Below are positions 28,975 to 38,355 of a stretch of 64,000 bases of DNA, in pieces. Position numbers and translations under genes: made by a program. Positions within the stretch are counted from its first letter, which is position 1; every line of letters begins with the position of its first letter. Origin of the DNA: Rhodospirillaceae bacterium (lineage in GTDB: Bacteria > Pseudomonadota > Alphaproteobacteria > Rhodospirillales > Casp-alpha2); contig JABJBP010000137.1 in the NCBI GenBank assembly GCA_018665815.1, positions 1 through 64,000 on the forward strand, written 5' to 3'. Under the pieces are notes generated by a model, which made no database searches, was not told the DNA's origin, and saw only the letters and a list, made by a program, of their open reading frames with translations.

Positions 28975-29610
28975 TTATTTGATGACTTTGCCACGGTAGG
29001 GGAAAAACGCCGGGACACGTTTGCGGTAGGTGCGGTAAGCGTCACCATGGAGACGTTGAAGCCGCCTTTCTTCAAAGCGGCTACCGATGACCAGATACCC
29101 TGACCCCCATACCGCCGTGGCCAATCCGAAATCATTCCAAGCCGCACCCCAAAGAACCAGGAATACCGCACCGTATAGCGGGTGGCGCACATAGGCGTGG
29201 AACCCGTTTGTCTTCAGGGCTTCATCATCGACAACCATCGCCGCGCCGGTTTGCGCGGCGCGAATTTGTGCTAGACCGGAAAACTTACCCAAATCGTAGG
29301 TCCGCAGCACCAAAAACACCAACGCCCAACCGCTGACGGCCATGACGGTCATGAACGTCCAATCCCAGCCCTGCAGGCGGAACCGAGGCAAGCCGGCGAA
29401 TGCCCAAGCTCCGAAACCGAAGACGGCGAACAAATGAACGGCGGCGATGATATTGTATGCAAGGCGTCGGGCCGGGCCAAAGACGGTCGCCATGCGCCGG
29501 CGCATGGAAACACCAGCCAACCAACTATGGCTGAGCGCAAAACTCAGCCAAGCCAGCATATAGCCCGCGTGGGCGATATCTTTTGAGACGTGGATGGGTT
29601 CGTAATTCAC
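28975..29610 (-). CDS. Integral membrane methyltransferase-like protein (ICMT/PEMT fold)
   Basis: 211 residues with four or more hydrophobic segments. The C-terminal half has the isoprenylcysteine/phospholipid methyltransferase signature: YVRHPLYGAVFLVLWG, then a conserved Glu pair in GSRFEERRLQRLHGDAYRTYRKRVPAFFPY. Such proteins methylate small hydrophobic substrates or prenyl-cysteine, or belong to the NnrU-like group. The true substrate is not evident. It lies 15 bases downstream of hldE on the same strand. Confidence 0.75.
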   Translation of the reverse strand: MNYEPIHVSKDIAHAGYMLAWLSFALSHSWLAGVSMRRRMATVFGPARRLAYNIIAAVHLFAVFGFGAWAFAGLPRFRLQGWDWTFMTVMAVSGWALVFLVLRTYDLGKFSGLAQIRAAQTGAAMVVDDEALKTNGFHAYVRHPLYGAVFLVLWGAAWNDFGLATAVWGSGYLVIGSRFEERRLQRLHGDAYRTYRKRVPAFFPYRGKVIK

Positions 29611-29624
29611 GCTGGGCCCGCGCT

Positions 29625-31094
29625 TCAGGCCGGGTCCGCATTCATCCGCGCAATTGTCGCGGTGGTCGAAAATCCGTCTTCAAGGTCAGCCAACACAACC
29701 TCGCCGCCCCAGCTTTTGACCTCGCTCGCGCCGACCACGTCGGCGACCGCGTAATCGGCGCCTTTGATCAATACATCGGGCTTTAAAGTTTTAATCAGCG
29801 CCATCGGCGTGTCGTCGTCAAAAATCACGCAAAGATCAACGGAGCTTAATGACGCCAGCACCGTCGCGCGGGCGGCCTCGTTTTGGACAGGCCTTTCCGG
29901 GCCCTTCAAGCGCGCCACCGAGCCATCCGAATTCAAACCGACAATCAACCGGTCACAAGCTCGCCGGGCCTGACTTAGCAATGAGATGTGGCCGGGATGC
30001 AACAGATCGAAACATCCGTTGGTGAACCCTACCTTTAATCCTTGGCGGCGCAATACCTCGACCCGGTCGCGGGCTTGCTCGACGGCCAGTAGCTTTGCCT
30101 CGGCGCGTGAAATATCCTGATGATGCAAGGTCGCGATGACGTCGGTCAAATAGGCCGCTGCCGTGCCGACCTTGCCGACAACAATACCGGCGCAGATATT
30201 TCCCAGCCGCGCCGCGTCTATAAGATCAGCTTCTGCCGCCAGGGCGCCTGCCAAGGTCGCGACCACGGTATCGCCGGCACCTGAAACATCAAAGACCTCG
30301 CGGGTTTCCGCGGCCAAGTGTGTGGTGCTTTGGTCGCTGACCAGCACCATTCCATCCTGACTTAATGTGACCAGTACGGCATCGAGGTCATGCGCGCTGC
30401 GGAGATCACCGGCGGCCGAGGCGGCCGCGTCCGCATCATCAACGTTGCCGCCGCTTGCCTCCCTGAGTTCTTTTCGGTTTGGGGTAATTAGGCTAGCACC
30501 CCGGTAGATGGCGTAATCGATGCCTTTGGGATCGACGATCACGGGTTTGCCTTGGGCGCGCGCTAGGTCGATCAATTCAGCCGCGCGGCCGTTGGCGAAG
30601 ACGCCTTTGCCGTAATCGGAAAGCACCACGATTTGATGTTCCGCCAGTGCCTCTTCGACGATTCGCATCAGCGTGTCACCGGAATCCGGATCGAGCGGCT
30701 CGGATGTTTCGGCGTCAGCGCGCAGCATTTGCTGGGTGCCGGCGAGGAACCTCGTTTTGATCGCCGTCGGCCGGCTGGGATCAATGACCAACCGGGCCGT
30801 AGCGCGGCCGAGTCCGCGAAGCTCGGCCTCGATTTGTTGGCCGGCGGCATCTTCGCCGACCACTGCCGCCAAGGTCACTTGTCCGCCAAGGGCAACAATA
30901 TTGCGGGCCACGTTGCCGGCGCCGCCAAGCATCGCCTTTTCGTCCGAAATTCGAAGCACCGGCACCGGGGCTTCCGGAGAGATGCGTTCAACCTCGCCGC
31001 TGATGAACCGATCCAGCATGACATCGCCGACGCAAAGCACCCGCGCGCCGGATATGCGCGATACCAATGCAATCAAATCGGCGGTACCGGTCAT
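29625..31094 (-). CDS. hldE: Bifunctional D-glycero-beta-D-manno-heptose kinase/adenylyltransferase HldE
   Basis: 489 residues. The N-terminal PfkB/ribokinase domain (VLCVGDVMLDRFISGEVERISPEAPVPV, core VGDVMLDRF; anion-hole DVSGAGDTVVA) phosphorylates heptose 7-phosphate at C1. The C-terminal nucleotidyltransferase domain (VGFTNGCFDLLHPGHISLL, later VGLNSDGSV) makes ADP-heptose. Together with gmhA just upstream it supplies heptose for the LPS inner core. Gap to gmhA is 13 bases. Confidence 0.94.
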   Translation of the reverse strand: MTGTADLIALVSRISGARVLCVGDVMLDRFISGEVERISPEAPVPVLRISDEKAMLGGAGNVARNIVALGGQVTLAAVVGEDAAGQQIEAELRGLGRATARLVIDPSRPTAIKTRFLAGTQQMLRADAETSEPLDPDSGDTLMRIVEEALAEHQIVVLSDYGKGVFANGRAAELIDLARAQGKPVIVDPKGIDYAIYRGASLITPNRKELREASGGNVDDADAAASAAGDLRSAHDLDAVLVTLSQDGMVLVSDQSTTHLAAETREVFDVSGAGDTVVATLAGALAAEADLIDAARLGNICAGIVVGKVGTAAAYLTDVIATLHHQDISRAEAKLLAVEQARDRVEVLRRQGLKVGFTNGCFDLLHPGHISLLSQARRACDRLIVGLNSDGSVARLKGPERPVQNEAARATVLASLSSVDLCVIFDDDTPMALIKTLKPDVLIKGADYAVADVVGASEVKSWGGEVVLADLEDGFSTTATIARMNADPA

Positions 31095-31107
31095 GATGAA
31101 CTCACCT

Positions 31108-31686
31108 TCATACCAATCCTAATTCCAATTCCAGCGCGCCGCAGAGCATTTGGCCGAGCGTAATGTGCATTTCTTGGATGCGCGCCGTGGTATCGGATGG
31201 CACGACAAGAAATGGATCAGCGAATTCGTGCATGCGCCCGCCATCCTTGCCGCCGAACCCGGCGGCAACAGCCCCCATTTCGCGGGCTTTTTTCAGGCCA
31301 CGGATGATGTTTTCACTTTGTCCGGATGTGGAAATACCGATGGCCAGATCACCAGGTTTGGCTAGAGCTTCGACCTGGCGGGCGAAAAGCTCCTCGAACC
31401 CCAGATCGTTGCCGCAGGCGGTCAGTGCCGAGGTATCCGTCGTCAGCGCAATGGCGGCGATGGCGGCGCGGTCGGTTTTATACCGGATGGTCAATTCCGT
31501 CGCCAGGTGTTGACAATCAGCGGCGCTGCCGCCGTTGCCGAACAGCAAAATTTTGCCGCCACTGCGAATGCTGTCGGCGGCAATATCAAGCAAACGTCCA
31601 AAGGGCTCCATGAGGGCAGCGCGCGTCGCATCGACGACGGCTGTATGTTCATCGAACTCGCTTTCGAAAAAGGCGTTTGTGTCCAT
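31108..31686 (-). CDS. gmhA: Phosphoheptose isomerase GmhA
   Basis: 192-residue SIS-domain protein converting sedoheptulose 7-phosphate to D-glycero-D-manno-heptose 7-phosphate, the first step toward ADP-heptose. ILLFGNGGSAADCQHLATELTIRY, GISTSGQSENIIRGLKKARE and the C-terminal MHITLGQMLCGALE with the metal His/Glu are characteristic. It lies between the fusion dehydrogenase and hldE on the same strand, 30 bases after the former. Confidence 0.93.
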   Translation of the reverse strand: MDTNAFFESEFDEHTAVVDATRAALMEPFGRLLDIAADSIRSGGKILLFGNGGSAADCQHLATELTIRYKTDRAAIAAIALTTDTSALTACGNDLGFEELFARQVEALAKPGDLAIGISTSGQSENIIRGLKKAREMGAVAAGFGGKDGGRMHEFADPFLVVPSDTTARIQEMHITLGQMLCGALELELGLV

Positions 31687-31716
31687 GGCTTCAATGGCTC
31701 CAATAGGGTTTTGAAT

Positions 31717-33873
31717 TTATAAATCCACTCGCGTGCCGCTACGCAGGCTTTCCAAAACGGCGATCGTTGCGGCGCTGGTTTCGATCAGTTCGGCTTCGTC
31801 TATGGGCGCCGGGCCGCCACCGGCCACGGCAGCTGCAAAGGCCTTTAGCGCGCCATCGAAGCCTTTATCCTGGGCGCCCTTCCAAGGCGCTGTGTTTGAA
31901 CCGCCGGCGATTTCCAAGCTACGGAAATCATCGATTACATACGACCCGCTGTCGGCGAAGGCCTCAATGCGTTCCTTGCCGGCGCTACCGTCGCCGCGCG
32001 CGGTATAAACTATATTTGCCAGACTGCCGTCAGCGCAGCGCAGCGCAATGGCGACATCGTCGCAGGCGCCGTCGGTCAGTTGCGCAGCGTTGGCCTGAAC
32101 CGAAACAATGGGTGCGCCGATTAGAAACCGCGCCAGATCAATGAAATGACAGGCTTCGCCTAGGATGCGACCGCCGCCATCGTCGGTGTGCACCCAATGG
32201 TCTCCGTCCAGGGCGCCGGCATTGATCCGGAGGGCCAGCACCTTCGGGCCCGCCGCCGCAGCCAAGGCGTCCCGCAAGCGGAGCGCCGCCGGCGCAAAGC
32301 GGCGATTGAAACCGACCTGGAAGAAACGGCTGCCGTCGTTGGCCGCATTTCGCGCTTCGACGACATTGTTCAATTCATCCATGCTCAACGCCAAGGGCTT
32401 TTCCACCCATACGGATTTTCCCGCTGCCAACGCTTTAACAGTTAGTTCAGCGTGACTGTCATGACGGGTTGCAATCAACACGGCGTTGATCTCGGTGTTT
32501 GAGAACACCGTATCGGGGTCCGTCGCCGATTGGGCAAACTCAAAATTACCCTGGCCGTGTTCAGCGGTCGCCCCGCGCCCCGTCACCAAGGTATGGAAGG
32601 ACACGCCGCTTAGCTTGCTCAATGCCGGCAGCAGAACGGACTTGGCGAAATTTCCGGCGCCAATGACGCCTAGGACACAACCGCTGCCAGCGACGCCTTT
32701 AACCGCATTGAAATTCGGCCGAACAACGCTTTCGTCCGCCTCGGGATAGGACAGGACGACGCCCAAATGTGCCTCGTCACTGCCGGTGACGAGATCATAT
32801 GCCGCTTCCGCACCGCTGATGGTAAACCGATGACTGATCAAGGCCTGCACATCGAGGTGCCGTACCAAGCGCGGCGACATCAAGCGAAGCGTTTCCGCCA
32901 AATTCTCGGTTTCCGTCCAGCGCACCCAGCCTTCCGGGTACTTGACGCCGCGGGTCTCGAAATCGTCATCATAGCGCCCTGGTCCGTAGGACCGGGAAAC
33001 AATCACATTGAGTTCTTTCTTCATGAATTCGGCGTAGGGAAACGACGTACCGGTCAGGCCAACCATGACGACGCGGGCGCGGTCACGGGCGATCGCGGCA
33101 GCGGTCTCGAAGGGCTCGCTGGACTGTGTCGCAGCGGCAATGATGATCCCATCGCAACCGCGCCCATTGGTCATTTCACGAACCACGGAATTGATATTAT
33201 CCGCGCCCAGGTCGCAGGCCGCTTCGGTGCCCAGGGATTTTGCAAGGCTCAGCCGATCTGTATCGTAATCCAGGGCGATGACACGGGCGCCGCTTAGACT
33301 CAGGAACTGCGAAGCCAGCTGCCCGACCAGACCGCAGCCCACGACGGCGACAACATCGCCCAGTCCGGCGCCAAGATTTCTGACCGCATGCATGGCGATG
33401 GCGCCCAACGTGCCGAAGCACGCCTCTTCATCGGTGACGTCAGCTGGTATCGCAGCGGCCAAGTTTTCCGGCACTGCGTTAACACCCGCATGGTTGGCGA
33501 CGCCGGCGCCGGCCATGGCGACGCGTTCGCCAACCCGGAATCTACCTTCCAGTCCGGCGCCTACGGCGATCACTTCGCCGGCCGCCGAATAACCCAGCGG
33601 TAGCGGCTTATCAAGGCGCGCCATGACAGTTTGAAAGGTCGCCTTCAGCCCGTCGCGTTTGGCCTTGTCGACAACCTTTTTGACCAGATCGGGTCGCGCC
33701 CGAGCCTTGCTGGCCAGTGACTTCTTGGCAAACTCGACGACCATCCGTTCGGTGCCCGCGGATATCAGCGATGCGCGGGTGCGGACCAGTACATGTCCGG
33801 GCTTAACCTGCGGCGCCGGAACATTCTTGAGCGCCAAGCGGCCGGTGCGGCGGCTTTGGATAACCTGCTTCAT
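31717..33873 (-). CDS. Fusion of zinc-type alcohol dehydrogenase and Gfo/Idh/MocA oxidoreductase
   Basis: 718 residues from ATG 33873, which has AGGGAG upstream; the open frame runs on to 34095 but would enter asnB. The N-terminal half is an MDR/zinc-alcohol-dehydrogenase fold (SAGTERMVVEFAKKSL, LGYSAAGEVIAVG, VAVVGCGLVGQLASQF). The C-terminal half, from about residue 390, is a Gfo/Idh/MocA Rossmann domain (VLGVIGAGNFAKSVLLPAL) with the EKP motif (VWVEKPLALSMDE) and GEACHFIDLARFL. Such two-domain proteins occur in surface-polysaccharide clusters, where they probably oxidise or epimerise a nucleotide sugar or lipid-linked sugar. Neighbours hldE, gmhA, asnB and UDP-xylose synthase fit. Substrate unknown. 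Confidence 0.85.
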   Translation of the reverse strand: MKQVIQSRRTGRLALKNVPAPQVKPGHVLVRTRASLISAGTERMVVEFAKKSLASKARARPDLVKKVVDKAKRDGLKATFQTVMARLDKPLPLGYSAAGEVIAVGAGLEGRFRVGERVAMAGAGVANHAGVNAVPENLAAAIPADVTDEEACFGTLGAIAMHAVRNLGAGLGDVVAVVGCGLVGQLASQFLSLSGARVIALDYDTDRLSLAKSLGTEAACDLGADNINSVVREMTNGRGCDGIIIAAATQSSEPFETAAAIARDRARVVMVGLTGTSFPYAEFMKKELNVIVSRSYGPGRYDDDFETRGVKYPEGWVRWTETENLAETLRLMSPRLVRHLDVQALISHRFTISGAEAAYDLVTGSDEAHLGVVLSYPEADESVVRPNFNAVKGVAGSGCVLGVIGAGNFAKSVLLPALSKLSGVSFHTLVTGRGATAEHGQGNFEFAQSATDPDTVFSNTEINAVLIATRHDSHAELTVKALAAGKSVWVEKPLALSMDELNNVVEARNAANDGSRFFQVGFNRRFAPAALRLRDALAAAAGPKVLALRINAGALDGDHWVHTDDGGGRILGEACHFIDLARFLIGAPIVSVQANAAQLTDGACDDVAIALRCADGSLANIVYTARGDGSAGKERIEAFADSGSYVIDDFRSLEIAGGSNTAPWKGAQDKGFDGALKAFAAAVAGGGPAPIDEAELIETSAATIAVLESLRSGTRVDL

Positions 33874-33978
33874 GCGCTCTTTTACTCCCTTTTCGCCTGA
33901 TGATGCAAAGACCTGATTCCATTGGAGAAATGATCGAAATGACTTTGTTCCTCGGCGCCACCGCGCTATGAAGCTTGG

Positions 33979-35796
33979 ATGTGCGGAATAGTTGCCCTTT
34001 TCGCCTATCATCCTGATGCTCCGCCCATTGCCTTGGGGGAGCTTCTGGAGGTCAACAAGGCGATGATGCGCCGTGGCCCCGACGGCGGCGGTCACTGGAT
34101 TTCAGACGACAGCCGTGTCGGTCTGGCACACCGCCGGCTGGCCATCATCGATCCTGACCCACGTGCCAATCAGCCGATGGCGGCGGATTCGCGTGGCGGT
34201 ACCCGGGGGCGGTTTCGGATTACCTATAATGGCGAGATTTATAATTTCCGCCGGCTGCGTGAAGCGCTTGTTGATGAAGGCGTAAATTTTGTCACCCAAT
34301 CCGATACGGAAGTGCTGCTCAGACTTTATGAGCGCGACGGCGCGGCAATGGTCAAAAAATTGCGCGGCATGTTCGCCCTGGCGATCTGGGACGAAGCCGA
34401 GCGCCAATTGTTTCTGGCCCGCGATCCTTTTGGCATCAAGCCACTTTACTATGCCGATGACGGCCGCACCTTGCGTTTGGCGTCGCAAGTCAAGGCACTG
34501 CTAGCCGGCGGTCACGCTGGCAACTCGGGGCCAGATGCCGCAGGGCATGCCGGTTTCTTTTTGTTCGGCAGCGTTCCTGATCCGCATACGCTTTACGCTG
34601 ACATCCACGCCCTGCCGGCGGGCCACACGTTGACCATTCAGGCCGATGGCAGTCGCCATGAGCAGCGGTACTTCAATCCCGTCCAGATTCTGAAGGACGC
34701 GGAAGCAGCCAAACCCGTTAGCGATGAATTGCCGCTGCGCGAGATGCTTCTCGACAGCGTTCGCCATCATTTCGTCGCCGATGTGCCGGTCGGCGTGTTT
34801 CTTTCCGCCGGCCTCGATTCGACCACCATCACCGCGCTGGCCTCGGAAAGCCAACAAGGCGAGATCAGAACCTTTACGCTGGGGTTTGACGAGTATGCGG
34901 ACACCGAACGTGACGAGGTGCCCTTGGCCGAGGACGTGGCCAAGCGTTATGACACGAGCCAATCGACGGAGCGCCTGGCGCGGCTGCATTTTGATGGCGC
35001 GTTGCCGGATCTTTTGAAATCCATGGACCAGCCCAGCATCGATGGCGTGAATACCTATTTCGTCGCCCGGGTGGCAGCCCATGGCGGCCTCAAGGTCGCC
35101 TTGTCAGGCCTCGGCGGAGATGAATTATTCGCCGGCTACGACACCTTCACCCAAGTGCCGAAACTGGTCCGGGGATTGGGATGGATGCCCGGTATTGGTA
35201 GTTTCGGGCGCGGGTTCCGGGCGGTGGCGGGATCGTTGATGGGGCCTATGCTGGCACCTAAATACGCCGGGTTGTTTGAGTTCGGCGGCACCTATCCTGG
35301 TGCTTATCTTTTGCGGCGCGGCCTCTATATGCCTTGGGAATTACCAGGCGTCATGGACCCGGATCTAGCGGCCGAGGGATGGCGTCAGTTGGCGCCGCTG
35401 GTGCGCCTGGCCGACGATATTGACGGTCTGGCCCGCCCCGCCAATAGAATTCGGGTGCTGGAGACATGCTGGTATATGAAAAACCAATTGTTGCGCGACG
35501 CCGATTGGGCGGGGATGGCGCATTCGCTGGAAATTCGCGTACCTTTTGTTGATGCAGATTTGTTTCGTGCCGCCGCGCCGGCCTTCGGCGCGGGCGCAGG
35601 TCCGAGCAAATTGGATATGGCCGCGACCCCAATCCCGGCCTTGCCCCCCACTGTTTTGAACAAACCGAAGACCGGTTTTTTCGTGCCCGTGGACAAGTGG
35701 CTGCGCCGCGCAGGAACCAATGGGGCGGGCCTGCGCGGTTGGGCGCGGAAGGTCCATGGCGCGCAAAGCGGCAAGACTTTGGGCATGGCGCCGTAA
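33979..35796 (+). CDS. asnB: Asparagine synthase (glutamine-hydrolysing), polysaccharide-cluster type
   Basis: 605-residue class II glutamine amidotransferase plus synthetase. Cys2 nucleophile in MCGIVALF; TYNGEIYNFRRLR and RDPFGIKPLYY in the glutaminase domain; ATP loop FLSAGLDSTTITAL and SGLGGDELFAGYDTF in the synthetase. The protein can amidate aspartate, but homologues in polysaccharide clusters may amidate sugar carboxylates. It is divergent from the fusion dehydrogenase with a 105-bp intergenic region. Confidence 0.88.
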   Translation: MCGIVALFAYHPDAPPIALGELLEVNKAMMRRGPDGGGHWISDDSRVGLAHRRLAIIDPDPRANQPMAADSRGGTRGRFRITYNGEIYNFRRLREALVDEGVNFVTQSDTEVLLRLYERDGAAMVKKLRGMFALAIWDEAERQLFLARDPFGIKPLYYADDGRTLRLASQVKALLAGGHAGNSGPDAAGHAGFFLFGSVPDPHTLYADIHALPAGHTLTIQADGSRHEQRYFNPVQILKDAEAAKPVSDELPLREMLLDSVRHHFVADVPVGVFLSAGLDSTTITALASESQQGEIRTFTLGFDEYADTERDEVPLAEDVAKRYDTSQSTERLARLHFDGALPDLLKSMDQPSIDGVNTYFVARVAAHGGLKVALSGLGGDELFAGYDTFTQVPKLVRGLGWMPGIGSFGRGFRAVAGSLMGPMLAPKYAGLFEFGGTYPGAYLLRRGLYMPWELPGVMDPDLAAEGWRQLAPLVRLADDIDGLARPANRIRVLETCWYMKNQLLRDADWAGMAHSLEIRVPFVDADLFRAAAPAFGAGAGPSKLDMAATPIPALPPTVLNKPKTGFFVPVDKWLRRAGTNGAGLRGWARKVHGAQSGKTLGMAP

Positions 35797-35803
35797 ACAC
35801 TAA

Positions 35804-35842
35804 CTGGTTTGCCCAAGTCTGGTTTGCCCAATCTGGTTTGCC
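35804..35842 (+). repeat. Three short direct repeats before the flavoprotein gene
   Basis: CTGGTTTGCC occurs three times in register: 35804-35818 (15-base unit), 35819-35832 (14-base unit) and 35833-35842 (10 bases), ending immediately before an ATG at 35843. The array is in the 97 bases between asnB and the probable flavoprotein start. Confidence 0.85.
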
Positions 35843-35893
35843 ATGGCTTCGGCTTCGGCTAATGTTTACGGATTGGCGGGACGGGAGGTTCGG

Positions 35894-37516
35894 TTGGATC
35901 GGCAATCGACATTCGATGTCATCGTAGTCGGTAGCGGTGCGGCCGGCTTAAGCGCTGCCTTGGCGGCCGCCGTCGATGGTGCCCGCGTCCTAGTGATTGA
36001 AAAGGCTTCAGTTATCGGCGGCACCACGGCCATGTCGGGGGGGTGTATCTGGATACCCGGCCATCATCACATGGCGCGCCTTGGTGTTTCGGATACACGC
36101 GCTGCGGCGCTGACTTACATTCGCGCGGTGTCGCCGGAAGGCTGGCACAATACGGATGAGCCATTGTGGTCGGCGTTTGTGGATCGGGCGCCTGAGATGT
36201 TGAAGTTCGTCGAAGACCACAGCCCGACCCGCTTCACGCCGAACCGCGACCCCGACCCTTATGCCGAGGCGCCGGGCGGCATGGCGTTCGGCCGCAACGT
36301 GTCGGCGGCGCCGATCCGGGCCGCCGCCGCTGGTCCCTGGCGCCGCCGCATCCGCTCACCGTCGGTGGCAATCCGGCTGAATTACGAAGAACTGGTTGAT
36401 ACCTTTTTTTACGCCAACCCGAAAAAATGGGCGCTGAAGTTCGCGCCGCGCCTGATTTGGCGCCAGCTGCGCGACCTTCGAACCCGAGGCAATGCACTAA
36501 CCATCGGTCTATTGCGGGGGTGTTTGGACAACGGCGTTACCATCTGGGCGGACGCCACGGCGAATCGTTTGACCATGATGGAAGGCCGGGTTATTGGCCT
36601 GGAAATGACGCACGTCGGTGAGCCTCTCCAGGTTCATGCGGGGCGTGGGGTCGTCCTGGCCAGTGGCGGGTTCGAATGGAATGCGGAGATGATGGCCGAA
36701 CATTTTCCGGGCCCTATCGAATGGACGGCCAGTCCATCCACCAATACCGGGGACGGCCAGCGCATGGCCGCCGAAGCCGGCGCCGAACTGGCGCGGATGG
36801 ATCAAAGCCTGATCATGGGAACAACGCCGGTAACTTATGAGGGGCGCCTGCAGGGATTACCGGCGGCCGATTACTTCCTGCCTCATTCGATGATCGTCAA
36901 TGCCCTCGGCCGGCGTTTCGTCAACGAAAAGCAAATGAATGTCGGCCTGGCCTTCGCTGAAATTGAACCCGCCACAGGAACGCCAAAGCATCTACCCGCA
37001 TGGCGTATTTACGATGGTCAGTTTGCGGCCAAGTATCCGCATGCGTTGCCGAAGAAATCGGTACCGGGCAATCATTTTCAGGCGAGTTCATTGGAGGAGT
37101 TGGCCAAACAAATTGATGTCGATGCGGCGGGATTAGTCGCGACGGCGCAGCGGTTCAGTGAATTCGCCCGAGTTGGAGTCGACGATGATTTTGGACGAGG
37201 AGCCACGCTGTGGGACAAAAACCGCGGCGGCGACCCGGCCCATCAACCGAACCCGACACTCGGCACTATCGAACAATCGCCGTTTTATGCCATGCCCTTT
37301 AAGGCAAGTTTCCTGGGCACCAAAGGTGGTGCCAGGACCAACGTGCATGCCCAGGCCCTGCGTTCCGACGGCATTGCCATTCCAGGCCTCTATGCGGCGG
37401 GTAATGTCATGGCGAACAGCTTTGGTTCTAAAGGCGTGGGGGCCGGGACGACGTTGGGCCCTTGCCTTACCTGGGGATATATCGCCGGGCGGCATGCGGC
37501 GGGGGCAGGTGCGTAA
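35894..37516 (+). CDS. FAD-dependent dehydrogenase (3-ketosteroid dehydrogenase/fumarate reductase flavoprotein type)
   Basis: About 540 residues. FAD site FDVIVVGSGAAGLSAALAA and VIEKASVIGGTTAMSGGCIWIPG place it with flavoproteins such as 3-ketosteroid delta1-dehydrogenase and fumarate reductase. A later segment GVGAGTTLGPCLTWGYIAGRHAAG contacts FAD. I prefer the TTG at 35894 because GGGAGG at 35883-35888 is spaced five bases from it and it gives the typical N-terminus MDRQSTFDV; the ATG at 35843 lies in a repeat-derived segment. Substrate is unknown; a steroid-like or hydrophobic molecule is a guess only. Confidence 0.8.
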   Translation: MDRQSTFDVIVVGSGAAGLSAALAAAVDGARVLVIEKASVIGGTTAMSGGCIWIPGHHHMARLGVSDTRAAALTYIRAVSPEGWHNTDEPLWSAFVDRAPEMLKFVEDHSPTRFTPNRDPDPYAEAPGGMAFGRNVSAAPIRAAAAGPWRRRIRSPSVAIRLNYEELVDTFFYANPKKWALKFAPRLIWRQLRDLRTRGNALTIGLLRGCLDNGVTIWADATANRLTMMEGRVIGLEMTHVGEPLQVHAGRGVVLASGGFEWNAEMMAEHFPGPIEWTASPSTNTGDGQRMAAEAGAELARMDQSLIMGTTPVTYEGRLQGLPAADYFLPHSMIVNALGRRFVNEKQMNVGLAFAEIEPATGTPKHLPAWRIYDGQFAAKYPHALPKKSVPGNHFQASSLEELAKQIDVDAAGLVATAQRFSEFARVGVDDDFGRGATLWDKNRGGDPAHQPNPTLGTIEQSPFYAMPFKASFLGTKGGARTNVHAQALRSDGIAIPGLYAAGNVMANSFGSKGVGAGTTLGPCLTWGYIAGRHAAGAGA

Positions 37517-38355
37517 TGGCTGAAAACGCATGGTATCTGATACAGTCCGGTGCCGACGAACAACACGGCCCTGTTTCCGATGCCGACCTATTGGTCTGGA
37601 TGGAAGGCGGCCATGTGCAGCCTGACTATCTTTTGTGGCGCGACGGGATGTCGGGATGGGAGCCGGCCGCCGTCTTTCTTGATCTTTTCGCCGAAACAAC
37701 TTCCGATCGCGATGGGCCGGAAAACCCGATGGCTCCAGAAGCCTCCGCCGAACCCGCGCCGGCCGATCCGCAAATCAGCGATGATGGCGCGCATGCATTG
37801 GGGAAACTCGCAGCCGAAACTGAAGCGCCGTCCTTCGGGCCGTTCTTGGGGCGCAAACTCAACATTTCCGAACCCGACCTTGCCGACTTCACGGGGACCA
37901 ATCCGGAACCATTTCTGGCTTACCGTCAAAAATTGATCAACAACGCCGGCGGTTTCGCCGTTTCGTTCACCTGGCCGGCGTTATTCATTCCTGCGGCTTG
38001 GCTTGCTTATCGCCGGCTATATGGATGGGCAGCGATATATTTTGTCTGGATGATCGCCCAAGCCGTCCAATTGGAAGTAGCCTCGCCATTCACCTGGCAT
38101 CTCATGGGCGTGACGGCGCTGTTTCATCTGGCGCTTTGTATATTTGGAAAGGGGCTGATCATCCTGTCCGCCGATAAGGCTGCGGAATTAGCAAACGGTG
38201 CGAAACTTCATGCCGTCGACCGGCAGACATATCTGCAGGCCAATGGCGGGGTCTCGAAGCTCAGTTTATGGATTGTGGTTGTGGCTTACATCGTGATGGC
38301 GTTGGTTCAATTCGCCATTGCCTACCCGCCGGCCCGTAACTTCTTGCAGTTTTAG
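37516..38355 (+). CDS. GYF_2-domain membrane protein with DUF2628-like region
   Basis: 279 residues starting at ATG 37516, overlapping the flavoprotein stop by one base (TAATG). The N-terminal 60 residues form a GYF_2/DUF4339 domain ([45 protein letters not shown]; core GPVSDADLL and [10 protein letters not shown]). An acidic Pro/Ala linker follows, then a membrane region with about four helices and the aromatic-rich [15 protein letters not shown], resembling DUF2628. No function is established; GYF_2 domains usually bind Pro-rich peptides. Confidence 0.72.
   Translation: MAENAWYLIQSGADEQHGPVSDADLLVWMEGGHVQPDYLLWRDGMSGWEPAAVFLDLFAETTSDRDGPENPMAPEASAEPAPADPQISDDGAHALGKLAAETEAPSFGPFLGRKLNISEPDLADFTGTNPEPFLAYRQKLINNAGGFAVSFTWPALFIPAAWLAYRRLYGWAAIYFVWMIAQAVQLEVASPFTWHLMGVTALFHLALCIFGKGLIILSADKAAELANGAKLHAVDRQTYLQANGGVSKLSLWIVVVAYIVMALVQFAIAYPPARNFLQF

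Noticed and set aside
33874-34095. N-terminal extension of the fusion dehydrogenase into asnB
   Set aside because: ATG 33873 has a good SD and the extension is antisense to the conserved asnB N-terminus.
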